Counted from the first letter of the stretch, positions 38,421 through 47,838 are shown. The stretch: 64,000 nucleotides of DNA from Bowmanella pacifica (GCF_014645355.1 NZ_BMLS01000006.1:124001-188000); one strand, 5' to 3'. Notes: generated from the sequence alone by a model not told the origin. Numbers and translations: made by a program.

Positions 38421-40076
38421 ATGAAGGGCATAACCCTTGTCCTGGAAGACAGTGGCAAGTTTCTAAGGTTAAACATAGATACGCAAGAGGTGGAAGGTAA
38501 TCCTGACGCCAAGCAGCTCATTAACCTGATTAAGGAAAGCGAACACGGCCGCCTGTTCATTCTTGAAGATTCACTGGTTAAGCTTGCCAAAGAGCTACAC
38601 AAAGCCAAAGAAAACAATAGTCATAAGCAATTGGATGAGCGGGTTGGTGAACGTCGCGACGCAGAAGTAAAATTCAAACTGCTGGACTCCGACATGGCGG
38701 CAGAGTTAAGCCTGCTCAGTGCCTATGGTGGCGCAAATCCCAATTACGCAGAGTTACTTAAGATGGCCCGCGCAGCAGACATTAAGCGCGGCTTGTCCAG
38801 AAAACGCCTCAAACAAGCGCTGCAGCAAGCCAACGCCGAACCTCCTGGCACCCATATCAAGTTAATTGTGGCCAAAGGCTTACCGATGCGTCCTGGCCAT
38901 TCATCCAAAATGCTGCCGCTGGTTCCCAATGCCTTGGAACGCATCTTACGACCGCAAGAGATCAGCGTATCGCGGGTTGATATGCGCGATCTGGGAGATG
39001 TTATCTGTGTCAAAGCCGGCACCCCACTTTTACGCCGCACGCCGCCCAGTCAGGGCCGCACTGGTTTTACCGTACGCGGTGAAAACCTACAGCCTACCGC
39101 AGGCGAATGGCTGACCTTAAAGCCCGGCAGTGGCACCCTGATAAGCCCGGATGACGAAAACCTGCTTGTGGCTGAAATTGCCGGTATGCCTAAATTCAAC
39201 AGCGGCGATATGTGGGTAGACGAAACCTTTATCTGCAAAGGCGTCAACGTAGGTACAGGTAACATCAACTACGACGGTGCCGTCATAGTCAACGGCGATG
39301 TTACGGAAAAGATGATAATTACCGCCTCAGGCGATGTCACTATTAACGGCTTTGTGGAGTCGGCCATTATTCAGGCCGGTGGCGATATCATTATTACTCA
39401 AGGGGCAATGGGTAAGCAGGCTGAAAACGACAAGAACGAATACAGTACTAAGTTATCTGCCCAGGGCAGCATCCACGTGCAGCATGGCCAGGGCCTGGAG
39501 ATTAGCTGTAATGGCAATGTAACCGTGGGTAAACAGTTGGCCCATAGCAACATAATTTGCCGGGGCAGTGTTATCGTCGGCCCCATAGACAACCCCAATG
39601 GAAACTTATTCGGCTGTGAGATCCAATGTCAGCAGGCGGTACAGGCAGGCACCATAGGGGCGGTTTCCGGTTCAAACCTGTTTGTTGATTTCAGCGAAGG
39701 CTATAACTTTTTGCTCGAACGCATCGATGCCATGGAAGAGTTGCTTAAACATATTCAGGACAATTATATCCGCCACAAAACCCGCATTGATGTGATCAAA
39801 AAGAAACAATTACCTAATGACTTGGCCAAGAAGGTCAATATGGCCATAAAACTGTATAAAAGCGAAGAGGAACTGCTTGGCTGGCTAATGAAAAAAGTCG
39901 AGACCTTAAGAAAGTCCAAAGATGAATATCTGGATGTGATTGGTTTGCACAGCAGTAAAAAAATTCACTCAGGGGTGGTAGCAAAGCTCAACAATCGCAC
40001 CTGGAAGGCCGACCGCGATTACTCTCGCGGCCGGGTACATTACTTCGAGCACCAGTGGCATTTTCAGCCAACCTGA
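38421..40076 (+). CDS. DUF342 / FapA-type polymer-forming-like protein
   Basis: A 551-residue cytosolic protein. The central half (about 190-420) has repeated turns such as VNVGTGNINYDGAVIVNGDV and GDVTINGFVESA, the right-handed beta-helix of FapA (DUF342). A coiled-coil follows (about 430-510). In Vibrio, FapA takes part in polar flagellar control with glucose signalling, but this gene is not near flagellar genes. Monocistronic, 89 bp after sbcB. Confidence 0.85.
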   Translation: MKGITLVLEDSGKFLRLNIDTQEVEGNPDAKQLINLIKESEHGRLFILEDSLVKLAKELHKAKENNSHKQLDERVGERRDAEVKFKLLDSDMAAELSLLSAYGGANPNYAELLKMARAADIKRGLSRKRLKQALQQANAEPPGTHIKLIVAKGLPMRPGHSSKMLPLVPNALERILRPQEISVSRVDMRDLGDVICVKAGTPLLRRTPPSQGRTGFTVRGENLQPTAGEWLTLKPGSGTLISPDDENLLVAEIAGMPKFNSGDMWVDETFICKGVNVGTGNINYDGAVIVNGDVTEKMIITASGDVTINGFVESAIIQAGGDIIITQGAMGKQAENDKNEYSTKLSAQGSIHVQHGQGLEISCNGNVTVGKQLAHSNIICRGSVIVGPIDNPNGNLFGCEIQCQQAVQAGTIGAVSGSNLFVDFSEGYNFLLERIDAMEELLKHIQDNYIRHKTRIDVIKKKQLPNDLAKKVNMAIKLYKSEEELLGWLMKKVETLRKSKDEYLDVIGLHSSKKIHSGVVAKLNNRTWKADRDYSRGRVHYFEHQWHFQPT

Positions 40077-40086
40077 CATCCGATAA

Positions 40087-40950
40087 TCAGCGCTTTAAAC
40101 GTGCCAGTAAGCTGGAAGTATCCCAGCGATTTCCGCCCATGGCCTGCACATCAGCGTAAAATTGATCAACCAGAGCGGTTACAGGCAAGGTAACGCCCAG
40201 TTCACGGCCCTGCTGCAATGCAATAGCCAGGTCTTTGCGCATCCAGTCAACCGCAAAGCCAAACTCGTATTGATCAGCCAGCATGGTCTTGTGGCGATTT
40301 TCCATTTGCCAGGATTGTGCCGCACCTTTGCTGATAACCTCCACCACAGCTTCACAATCCAAACCAGCCTTTTGACCAAAATGCATCGCTTCAGCCAATC
40401 CCTGCACTGCACCGGCAATACAAATCTGATTCATCATTTTCGCCAACTGTCCGGTACCACTTTCGCCCAATAAACGGCAAAAACGGGCGTAACACTGCAT
40501 CACAGGCTCGGCTTTCTCATAAGTATTCTGATTGCCACCAACCATGATAGTCAGTTGACCGTTTTCGGCACCGGCCTGACCGCCCGATACGGGCGCATCC
40601 AGAAAACCAATTTGTTGCGCATTACACAGAGCTTCCAATTCACGAGCTACGGTGGCAGACGCAGTGGTGTGATCAACCAGCACAGTGCCAGGCTGCATTC
40701 CAGCCAGCGCGCCCTGCTCTCCCAGAACAACGGAGCGCAGATCATCATCATTGCCCACACACACAAACACCAGTTCGGCTCCCTGGGCAGCCGCTTTGGG
40801 TGTTTCAGCCAAGGTACCCTGGTACTTCTCAACCCAATCCAACGCCTTTTGTCTGGTGCGGTTATAGACACAGACCTGATGACCGGCTTGTTGTAGATGC
40901 CCAGCCATCGGATATCCCATGACCCCTAACCCAATAAAACTGACTTTCAT
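40087..40950 (-). CDS. NAD(P)-dependent beta-hydroxyacid dehydrogenase (3-hydroxyisobutyrate dehydrogenase family)
   Basis: A 287-residue enzyme: Rossmann motif FIGLGVMGYPMAGHL, substrate signature DAPVSGGQAGAENG, and catalytic lysine in AKMMNQ (about 171). Members act on 3-hydroxyisobutyrate, tartronate semialdehyde, or related acids. A valine-catabolism role is tempting given bkd in the window, but 36 kb separates them and no mms genes are here. Convergent with the DUF342 gene. Confidence 0.87.
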   Translation of the reverse strand: MKVSFIGLGVMGYPMAGHLQQAGHQVCVYNRTRQKALDWVEKYQGTLAETPKAAAQGAELVFVCVGNDDDLRSVVLGEQGALAGMQPGTVLVDHTTASATVARELEALCNAQQIGFLDAPVSGGQAGAENGQLTIMVGGNQNTYEKAEPVMQCYARFCRLLGESGTGQLAKMMNQICIAGAVQGLAEAMHFGQKAGLDCEAVVEVISKGAAQSWQMENRHKTMLADQYEFGFAVDWMRKDLAIALQQGRELGVTLPVTALVDQFYADVQAMGGNRWDTSSLLARLKR

Positions 40951-41058
40951 GAAACTGCCCTTCTTGTACTTGGCGAATAATCAAATTTGTGCTGACATTA
41001 TGCCCCTACCCATAACGGGTTGTGTGTACTTTCTAAACCCCATAGGCAGGAGGCGGCA

Positions 41059-41568
41059 ATGACAAAGTCCGTGCATGATTTTGACATGCAACGTAGTAAC
41101 GGCCAAACCCAAAATCTGGCCGATTATCGCGGTAAGGTGTTGCTTATCGTGAATACCGCCAGCCAATGCGGCTTTACCAAACAATATGCAGGCCTGCAGC
41201 AACTATATCAGGCTTACTCGGCGCAAGGGCTGGAAATTCTCGCCTTTCCCTGCAACCAGTTCGGCCAGCAGGAGCCGGGCACGGATACTGAAATTCAGCA
41301 ATTCTGTGAGCTAAACTTCAAGGTAAGTTTTCCGCTGTTTGCCAAAATTGATGTTAATGGTGAAAACACCGCCCCCCTTTATCGGTATCTAAAGGAGCAG
41401 GCGCCAGGGTTGTTCGGTAGTCAGCGCATCAAGTGGAATTTCACCAAGTTTCTGGTTGATCAGCATGGCAAGGTACGTAAACGTTATGCCCCAACTACCA
41501 CACCTGAGGCAATCAGGGCTGATATCCAGGCCCTGCTCGCCCTTACCCCCAACAAGGAGAGTCAATGA
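41059..41568 (+). CDS. glutathione peroxidase family protein (cysteine type)
   Basis: A 169-residue thiol peroxidase of the BtuE/GPx family. The tetrad is recognisable: Cys37 in NTASQCGFT, Gln in FPCNQFGQQEPG, Trp-Asn in KWNFTKFLV. It uses cysteine, not selenocysteine, and such enzymes usually take electrons from thioredoxin. AGGAGG at 41048-41053 fixes the ATG at 41059, not the earlier in-frame ATG at 41020. The stop overlaps the ldhA start by four bases. Confidence 0.93.
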   Translation: MTKSVHDFDMQRSNGQTQNLADYRGKVLLIVNTASQCGFTKQYAGLQQLYQAYSAQGLEILAFPCNQFGQQEPGTDTEIQQFCELNFKVSFPLFAKIDVNGENTAPLYRYLKEQAPGLFGSQRIKWNFTKFLVDQHGKVRKRYAPTTTPEAIRADIQALLALTPNKESQ

Positions 41569-42551
41569 AAGTTGCAGTGTTTAGTGCAAAGGCATACGAC
41601 GAGCAATACCTCAGTCAGGCCGGAGACGATCTTGAACTGAGTTTTATCGAGTCACGTCTAAGCCAACAAACCGTCAGTCTGAGTCGGGGCTTCGATGCCG
41701 TCTGCGTGTTTGTTAACGATCAATTGGATGCCGAGGTATTAACCGCCTTGCATGCGAATGGTGTGCGCCATGTAGCCCTGCGCTGTGCGGGCTTTAATAA
41801 TGTCGATTTAGACTGCGCAAAAAAACTGGGACTTGGGGTATCCAGAGTCCCGGCCTACTCCCCGGAAGCCGTGGCGGAACACACGCTGGCCTTAGTGCTG
41901 ACCTTAAACCGCAAACTGCACAAAGCCTGCAACCGCATCAAAGAAGGTAACTTCTCATTGGAAGGGTTGCTGGGGTTTAACCTGCACGGAAAAACCGTTG
42001 GCATAATTGGCACAGGACGAATAGGTTTAGCCACCGCTAAGTTATTTAGCGGGTTTGGTTGCCATATTCTCTGCCATGACCCTTATCCCAGTGACGAGAT
42101 TGCAGCGCTACAAGGCAAATACGTCCCCTTAGACAACCTTTTTGAGCAAGCAGATATTATAAGCTTGCACTGCCCCCTGACACCCGATACCAAGCATATG
42201 ATTAACTCGCAAAGCTTGGCGAAGATGAAAGAGGGTGTGATGTTGATTAACACCTCAAGAGGTGCCTTGATTGACACGCAGGCTGTGATTCAAGCATTGA
42301 AAAGTCGCAAAATTGGCTTTCTTGGCCTGGATGTATATGAGATGGAAGGTGATTTGTTCTTCGAAGATTTGTCCGACCAAATCATTCAGGACGATGTATT
42401 TCAGCGCTTGTGCACGTTCCCTAACGTACTGATTACAGGACATCAGGGCTTTTTTACCCATGAAGCCTTAGTGCAGATTGCTCAAACCACGGTGAACAAT
42501 CTGCGTTTAGCGGCCAAGGGCAAGCACGATCAGCTTACCCGCCTGGCTTAA
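41565..42551 (+). CDS. ldhA: D-lactate dehydrogenase (fermentative type)
   Basis: NADH-dependent reduction of pyruvate to D-lactate. The 328-residue D-2-hydroxyacid dehydrogenase has the Rossmann motif GIIGTGRIG and the catalytic Arg, Glu and His in NTSRGALID, LDVYEMEGD and GHQGFFTHEA, close to E. coli LdhA (329). Coupled by an ATGA overlap to the glutathione peroxidase gene. Its 3' end overlaps the convergent cmoM gene by 17 bases. Confidence 0.94.
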   Translation: MKVAVFSAKAYDEQYLSQAGDDLELSFIESRLSQQTVSLSRGFDAVCVFVNDQLDAEVLTALHANGVRHVALRCAGFNNVDLDCAKKLGLGVSRVPAYSPEAVAEHTLALVLTLNRKLHKACNRIKEGNFSLEGLLGFNLHGKTVGIIGTGRIGLATAKLFSGFGCHILCHDPYPSDEIAALQGKYVPLDNLFEQADIISLHCPLTPDTKHMINSQSLAKMKEGVMLINTSRGALIDTQAVIQALKSRKIGFLGLDVYEMEGDLFFEDLSDQIIQDDVFQRLCTFPNVLITGHQGFFTHEALVQIAQTTVNNLRLAAKGKHDQLTRLA

Positions 42552-43299
42552 TGGCAATCAAGTGAAAATAACGGCCCAGCCAAACATAAGGATGGCTGGT
42601 GCCATATTCCAGCTCTTTGGCCTTTAGCTGCTCATAATGTGTGGTTTGTATGGACTTGTCGCGCACATAGTCATGGAAACAACGAATACCGGCTTTATGT
42701 ACCACTTGCATGCCTGCCGCCTCTAAAAAACGCAGTACCTCGGCAGGGCAAACGGCCTTGTTGGGATTGAGCCTGACCCGGTTGGGGACCACAAAGTCCT
42801 TATCAATATAGTCAAAATTACCGTAGATAATATTGCTGAACAGATGAGCATCACGATTGAAAAAGCTCAACGACAACTTTCCGCCCGGAGCCAGCTTAGC
42901 AAGTAAGCCATCAATAGCATCCAAGGGCTGACTTAACCACTCTAAAACCGCATGACAGAGAATAAGATCAAAAGGTTCCTGCTCTGCCAGCGACTGCAAT
43001 GGTCCACAGTGATAACTTACCTGAGGGAAATCAGCCAGCTTTTGCCTGGCAATGCTCAAGGCATCTTCTGACACATCGTTTAACAGCACCTGATGGCCCA
43101 AGGCCGCCAGCGTTTGGCTCATCACCCCGGTGCCGCCACCGGCATCCAACACCCGCATGGGGGCTGCGGACAAATGTTGAAGCAGATAATGCTCCAGTAA
43201 CTCATGGCGTAGCCGCCCTTTGGTGGTACCGTAAATATTCTTCTCAAATTTCTCGGCAATGCGATCAAAACTCTGATCCTGGCTGTACTGTTTATGCAT
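42535..43299 (-). CDS. cmoM: tRNA 5-carboxymethoxyuridine methyltransferase
   Basis: Methylates cmo5U34 to mcmo5U34 in wobble positions of certain tRNAs (formerly SmtA). SAM motif VLDAGGGTGVMS (about 50-61), LNDVSEDAL and the family segment FSNIIYGNFDYIDKDF are present; 254 residues against 261 in E. coli. Forms an operon with the NIF3 gene, 11 bp apart. cmoA and cmoB lie about 11 kb away, so the whole pathway is in this window. Confidence 0.93.
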   Translation of the reverse strand: MHKQYSQDQSFDRIAEKFEKNIYGTTKGRLRHELLEHYLLQHLSAAPMRVLDAGGGTGVMSQTLAALGHQVLLNDVSEDALSIARQKLADFPQVSYHCGPLQSLAEQEPFDLILCHAVLEWLSQPLDAIDGLLAKLAPGGKLSLSFFNRDAHLFSNIIYGNFDYIDKDFVVPNRVRLNPNKAVCPAEVLRFLEAAGMQVVHKAGIRCFHDYVRDKSIQTTHYEQLKAKELEYGTSHPYVWLGRYFHLIAIKPGG

Positions 43300-43310
43300 A
43301 AGAATATCCG

Positions 43311-44069
43311 TCAGGCGGGATTAGGTATGTCAATAAAGCTCACTGATAACCCTAGTTCCTTGGCCAGATGTTCGCCAAGCGCCTTCACGCCATAACGCTC
43401 GGTAGCATGATGGCCAGCCGCAAAAAATGCGATGCCACATTCCCTTGCCACATGAATAGTCTGCTCTGACACTTCGCCGCTGATAAAAGCATCAATCCCC
43501 TGCTCGGCAGCCATATCAATAAAGCTCTGTCCTCCCCCCGTGCACCAAGCAACGGTCTGAATAGACTTGCTTGATGCCTCCACTAACGGCGCCCGCCCCA
43601 ACTTCGCTTCGATACGGCGTGCAATGGTTTGTGCGTCAAGTGGCTGAGCAAAGCGTCCGCGCATCGCGACCGACTGAGGGTTGTCGGCTTCCAGCCCACC
43701 CTCAACCTGAATATCCAGCAGCTTGGCAAGTTGAGCGTTGTTGCCAAGTTGGGCGTGAATATCCAAAGGCAAATGATAGGCCAGCAAATTGATATCATGC
43801 TTAAGCAAACTCGCCAGACGTTGTTTCTTCATACCCCGTATGGTGGCATCCTCTCCCCGCCAAAAGTATCCATGATGAACCAGTATGGCATCGGCCTGTT
43901 GCTCAATGGCCGCATCGATCAGAGCCTGACTTGCCGTCACACCAGTTACCACACGACTGATATCACTGCGTCCTTCCACCTGTAACCCGTTAGGGCAGTA
44001 GTCTTTAATACGTGATGGACTGAGCAATTGTTCAAGGTATTGGCATAGGTCTTGTCTGGAAATAGTCAT
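43311..44069 (-). CDS. ybgI: NIF3-family dinuclear metal protein (YbgI)
   Basis: A 252-residue member of the NIF3/GTP cyclohydrolase I type 2 family. Metal ligands are expected in ILVHHGYFW, LAYHLPLDIH and AAGHHATERYG. Biochemical role uncertain: YbgI-like proteins have been linked to metal handling and tRNA-related steps in different studies. Start at ATG 44069 (MTISRQDL) instead of 14 codons upstream, which gives the usual length. Shares an operon with cmoM. Confidence 0.9.
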   Translation of the reverse strand: MTISRQDLCQYLEQLLSPSRIKDYCPNGLQVEGRSDISRVVTGVTASQALIDAAIEQQADAILVHHGYFWRGEDATIRGMKKQRLASLLKHDINLLAYHLPLDIHAQLGNNAQLAKLLDIQVEGGLEADNPQSVAMRGRFAQPLDAQTIARRIEAKLGRAPLVEASSKSIQTVAWCTGGGQSFIDMAAEQGIDAFISGEVSEQTIHVARECGIAFFAAGHHATERYGVKALGEHLAKELGLSVSFIDIPNPA

Positions 44070-44197
44070 GAATTGCCTGTTTTTGTTACAAAAGGGTTGA
44101 AAATTAGACATTAAAAAGCAAAGAGGGTATAACAGTGCATTCTGCTGTTTTACGTGCAGAAAAGCACGATTTTAATGTATTGGGAGAGTCCCCGAGT

Positions 44198-44548
44198 ATG
44201 AGTAAGTTGGATAAAGACGAGATTATCGCTAAGTTCACCGAAGCCTACCAGGCCGCCCATGGTAAGGCGCCTGCCATTGAAGCAAAAGGTGGCTGGTATT
44301 CCGTCGATGGTGGTAAAAACCTGCGTCTGGCACAGCTGGAAGAAATGATCGCTGAATTGGGTGGTGCTAAAGGCAAAGCCGCTCCCGCTGCCAAGGCCGA
44401 AAAGAAAACCGCCGAAGCCAAGCCTGCTGCGAAGAAAGCTGCGGCCCCTAAGCCTAAGAGCAAAGCTAAGCAATCTTCATTTTCAGTGAAAGCCTACTGG
44501 GCTGAGCAACTGGCTGCCAAAGATAATCTGTGTCGCGAGCCGCGCTAA
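44198..44548 (+). CDS. small Lys/Ala-rich histone H1-like protein
   Basis: A 116-residue protein of unknown function. Residues 1-55 form a possible folded part (EIIAKFTEAYQAAHGKAP, GGWYSVDGGKNLRLAQLEEM). Residues 56-95 are Ala/Lys/Pro-rich repeats (AAPAAKAEKK, AAKKAAAPKPKSKAK), like the tails of bacterial H1-like DNA-binding proteins. A short hydrophobic C terminus follows (VKAYWAEQL). The ATG at 44198 has GGGAG upstream; the longer frame from 44135 is unlikely. DNA binding is an inference from the tail alone. Confidence 0.75.
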   Translation: MSKLDKDEIIAKFTEAYQAAHGKAPAIEAKGGWYSVDGGKNLRLAQLEEMIAELGGAKGKAAPAAKAEKKTAEAKPAAKKAAAPKPKSKAKQSSFSVKAYWAEQLAAKDNLCREPR

Positions 44549-44572
44549 CCGCGCAGTATTAAGGTGACAATG

Positions 44573-44597
44573 AAAAGCGACCCAAAGGTCGCTTTTT
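44573..44597. terminator. bidirectional terminator between H1-like gene and phr
   Basis: Stem aaagcgacc/ggtcgcttt with A-run on the left and T-run on the right, between convergent genes. Confidence 0.92.
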
Positions 44598-44608
44598 TTA
44601 TGCCTGGG

Positions 44609-46045
44609 TTATTCAGCCATACTCTGGCTTTCTAAAAACTGGCTAAACCTCTCTTTGGTCGCAGCAACAGCCTGTTTATGCTCAACAACAGGTAATGGAT
44701 AATCCAACGCCCTGGCGCCTGGCCACTTCTGCGGCTCATGCAGATACTTGCGCGGTACCGCCTTTAATTCCGGCACCCACTGCAGCAAGAACTCACCTTC
44801 AGGATCGTAACGCTGCCCCTGGGCCGCCGGGTTAAAGATTCGAAAATAAGGAGCGGCATCAGTTCCCACAGATGCACTCCACTGCCAACCGCCGTTGTTA
44901 GAAGCAAAATCACCATCAATGAGCTTTTGCATAAAATAGTCTTCCCCCCACCGCCAGGGAAGTAACAGGTGTTTGCATAAAAAACTGGCCACTATCATAC
45001 GCAGTCGATTGTGCATCCAGCCAGTCGCGTTCAAACAACGCATTGCCGCATCAACAATAGGGTAACCAGTTTGCCCATTACACCAGGCGTCAAACAACTG
45101 CTTGTCATTGTGCCAATGGAAGTGGTCATACTTTTGATTAAAACAGCGATAACGGCACACATGCGGAAAATGAAACATAACGTAGCGGTAGAAATCCCGC
45201 CAGGCCAGTTCACGCAACCAGACAAATGCCCCGCCCTGCCCTTCAAGCAATTCTGGACCATGCTGGACCAGCATCTGATAGGTTAATTGTGCAGGGGATA
45301 CCGCCCCAATACTCAAGTAGGGAGATACCCCACTGGTTCCCTGCTGAGCCGGAAAATCTCTTAGCTCGGCATACTGGTCAACATGTTGGCTAAGGAAACT
45401 TTGTATCTGGCTGACAATATCCTGCTCGCGACAAGGCCAACCCCCGCTGCTTTTATCTAACCAGCGACGCAATGTTTCATGGTCCTTATCCAGCGAGTTA
45501 GTCAAGCAGAGGCTGTCAGCGGGCGCATGCCAGGCTTTAGGTATCGGCAGACTGGCTTTAAGTTGGTCTAGCCACTGATGAAAATAAGGGGTAAAAACCT
45601 TGTACGGCGCGCCTTGCTTATTGAACAAGCGATCTGGCCGTACCATGCAGGTATCATGAAAAAAGCCGACCTTAACATTCTGAGCACCCAGGAGTTCTTT
45701 TACCTCATGATCCCGTTTGCGTTCATCCAATTCATACTCAGCGTTAAAGTACAAATGTGTAATACTGTGCTGACTACACAACTGCTTTAACGCGCCGGGA
45801 ATAGCATTAAAGTCTTCCACCTCGATCAGATTTAAGGACAGTCCGCGCTCGGCTAACTCTTCCCGCAAAGCCAAAAGCCTTCGCATCAGCAAATCGAGTT
45901 TAATGGGGGCCAGCCCGTAATGTTGCCACTGACCGGGCGTGACAAAATAAACCGCGCTGACGTGCTCATGATTCTCTGTGGCATAAGTTAACGGACTATG
46001 CCAGACCGTGCGCAGATCGCTGCGCAGCCAAACCAAAGCAGTCAA
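44609..46045 (-). CDS. phrB: deoxyribodipyrimidine photolyase
   Basis: Repairs UV-induced cyclobutane dimers using light and FAD. The 478-residue protein has the N-terminal antenna-binding fold (ALVWLRSDLRT) and the FAD-binding helical domain with ELAWRDFYRYVM, MHNRLRMIVASFL, and DGDFASNNGGWQW. It follows ybgA with a three-base gap, the same pair as in E. coli. Confidence 0.95.
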   Translation of the reverse strand: MTALVWLRSDLRTVWHSPLTYATENHEHVSAVYFVTPGQWQHYGLAPIKLDLLMRRLLALREELAERGLSLNLIEVEDFNAIPGALKQLCSQHSITHLYFNAEYELDERKRDHEVKELLGAQNVKVGFFHDTCMVRPDRLFNKQGAPYKVFTPYFHQWLDQLKASLPIPKAWHAPADSLCLTNSLDKDHETLRRWLDKSSGGWPCREQDIVSQIQSFLSQHVDQYAELRDFPAQQGTSGVSPYLSIGAVSPAQLTYQMLVQHGPELLEGQGGAFVWLRELAWRDFYRYVMFHFPHVCRYRCFNQKYDHFHWHNDKQLFDAWCNGQTGYPIVDAAMRCLNATGWMHNRLRMIVASFLCKHLLLPWRWGEDYFMQKLIDGDFASNNGGWQWSASVGTDAAPYFRIFNPAAQGQRYDPEGEFLLQWVPELKAVPRKYLHEPQKWPGARALDYPLPVVEHKQAVAATKERFSQFLESQSMAE

Positions 46046-46048
46046 AGA

Positions 46049-46987
46049 TCAGGCCCTCAATCCTAGTTCCTGTGGGTAGGGGTCAAAATAAGATTGTTGT
46101 GCCAGATACGCATTAGGAAAATGCCGTAAATGGTGTTTCAGCAGAGTCACAGGCGCCAACAGCGGAACCCGTCCCAGTCGATAATCGTCAATCTGTTGAC
46201 TCAATTCCCGCTTGTCGGCCGGCATCAAATCACGTTTAAAATAGCCCTGCATATGCATCAGCACGTTAGTGTGTTTGCGCCTGTTGGTGGGCTTGGATAA
46301 TGCTTGCATCATCAAAGCCAGATATTCCTGGGCGATGGTATGTTCCTGCCCTTTGGCCTGGGCAACCAATCGCCCCAAAGCACGGTACAAAACGGGGCTG
46401 TACGCCATCACAAGCAACTTATGACGACTGTGAAACTTGACCAGCGCATGCACACTGAGGGACGCCATCACCTTATGTCTGAATTCGTGATAAACAAACA
46501 CCCTGGTGATGAAACTTTCTCGCAAGCCGACATCGTTAAGTCGCCCGTCCTCTTCAACAGGTAGATGAGGAAAATGTGTCTTCAACAATTGGGTAAAAAG
46601 ACCTTGCCCAGCACGGTGTAACAACTGCCCTTCACTGTCGTACACTTTGATGCGCTCCATACCACAGCTTGGGCTTTTTGCCGCCACGACGTAACCATCA
46701 AGCTGCTCTAATATGGGTAGTTGGCGCGCAAAGAACTGTTGCATTGCTTCGGTATGATCTAATAAGCCATTGCGTGAATCCGTCAGGTGAACCCCGTCAG
46801 ACATTTCTCTTAAGTGAATAGTTGGACGTGGTACTGGCATGCCAATACCCAGCTCCGGACATATGGGCTGGTAAGTCACATGGGGTTGTAACTGCTGGGT
46901 AACAAAAGAAGACTGTTTATGACCGCCGTCATAACGCACTTTGTCACCCATTACGCAGGCGCTAACGCCAATTTTGGGCATGCTCAT
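46049..46987 (-). CDS. YbgA-like protein (DUF523 + DUF1722)
   Basis: A 312-residue two-domain protein. The N-terminal DUF523 part (about 1-150) contains GVSACVMGDKVRYDGGHK and CPELGIGMPVPR with conserved cysteines; the C-terminal DUF1722 (YbgA) part (about 185-300) contains KFHSRHKLLVMAYSP. E. coli YbgA is the DUF1722 part alone and also precedes phr. Function unknown; linkage to photolyase hints at a UV or DNA-related role but does not prove it. Confidence 0.88.
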   Translation of the reverse strand: MSMPKIGVSACVMGDKVRYDGGHKQSSFVTQQLQPHVTYQPICPELGIGMPVPRPTIHLREMSDGVHLTDSRNGLLDHTEAMQQFFARQLPILEQLDGYVVAAKSPSCGMERIKVYDSEGQLLHRAGQGLFTQLLKTHFPHLPVEEDGRLNDVGLRESFITRVFVYHEFRHKVMASLSVHALVKFHSRHKLLVMAYSPVLYRALGRLVAQAKGQEHTIAQEYLALMMQALSKPTNRRKHTNVLMHMQGYFKRDLMPADKRELSQQIDDYRLGRVPLLAPVTLLKHHLRHFPNAYLAQQSYFDPYPQELGLRA

Positions 46988-47041
46988 TCTCGGTAGTTGG
47001 TATATTGATAGCTTAAACTACGAGAAATCAGGCAGCCAGGA

Positions 47042-47275
47042 TCACTTGGCGCGCTTTTTTCTGTTGCTACGCCTGCCTGCGATCACGTCATCACGGCGCA
47101 CCACAATCAGTTCGGCACCGAGCTCTTGCTGTCCCACCTGATAGGTATCTTCAGTCATTTTTCTAAGTACTTTGGCAGTCCGTCCCTGATATGGTCCACG
47201 CTTGATGTAGACACAACGGCCCAACAAACTGGCGGGGGCAGACGGAAAATCGGGATAAGCTTTAACAACAGGCAT
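47042..47275 (-). CDS. KOW-like small basic protein
   Basis: A 77-residue protein of unknown function. The middle (GRCVYIKRGPYQGRTAKVL ... VRRDDV) resembles a KOW motif as in NusG or ribosomal L24/L26. The C terminus is strongly basic (AGRRSNRKKRAK), consistent with RNA binding. GAGG five bases before the ATG at 47275 sets the start; seven upstream codons are dropped. Monocistronic, between ybgA and ihfA. Confidence 0.65.
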   Translation of the reverse strand: MPVVKAYPDFPSAPASLLGRCVYIKRGPYQGRTAKVLRKMTEDTYQVGQQELGAELIVVRRDDVIAGRRSNRKKRAK

Positions 47276-47502
47276 GCGAACCTCAAACAAAATCACTATT
47301 CAAAACCAAGGCCAGAGGTAAACAACGGCCCATAGGTTAATCAGGTCAAATTGCAATTCGCATTTGTCTGAACATGCTCAAACAAAAAGGAGTGGCTGCA
47401 TTGGCAGGAATTTTAGTGGAAAACGGTAAAAACGATAGTACTGCTGTGTATAAAAACCCGCAGCCCGGTATAAAGCAAAATACGCTGCAGAACAGAAAAA
47501 CA

Positions 47503-47529
47503 ACAAGGCGCACATATTGTGCGCCTTGC
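47503..47529 (-). terminator. terminator of the pheST-ihfA operon
   Basis: On the minus strand the stem AAGGCGCAC / GTGCGCCTT is followed by GTTGTTTTTCTG, just after ihfA. Confidence 0.85.
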
Positions 47530-47537
47530 GGTACTGG

Positions 47538-47834
47538 TTAAGCTTGAGGTTCGGAGTTTTCCACCCGGCTCTTAAGCTTTTGACCGGGCCTGAATGTCAC
47601 TACCCTTCGTGCCTTGATGGGAATGTCTTCACCGGTTTTGGGATTACGCCCAGGACGCTCATTTTTCTGGCGAAGGTCAAAGTTGCCGAATCCAGACAGT
47701 TTTACCTGTTCTCCAGATTCTAAAGCTTCCCTGACTTCCTCAAAAAAGGATTCAACCAGGTCTTTAGCGTCACGTTTATTCATGCCCAGCTTTTCGAACA
47801 AATGTTCAGCCATATCGGCTTTCGTCAGCGCCAT
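47538..47834 (-). CDS. ihfA: integration host factor subunit alpha
   Basis: DNA-bending nucleoid protein; forms a heterodimer with IhfB. The 98-residue HU-fold sequence has [17 protein letters not shown] and the minor-groove arm [14 protein letters not shown], diagnostic of the alpha subunit. Lies four bases after pheT as in E. coli. Confidence 0.98.
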   Translation of the reverse strand: MALTKADMAEHLFEKLGMNKRDAKDLVESFFEEVREALESGEQVKLSGFGNFDLRQKNERPGRNPKTGEDIPIKARRVVTFRPGQKLKSRVENSEPQA

Positions 47835-47838
47835 AAAC

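Noticed and set aside
44198-44548. Polyhydroxyalkanoate granule phasin
   Set aside because: The Ala/Lys tail alone could suggest it, but there is no phasin core and no pha genes nearby.
47374-47541. A 55-codon plus-strand frame between the KOW-like gene and ihfA
   Set aside because: It has no family resemblance and runs through the ihfA terminator stem and the end of ihfA.
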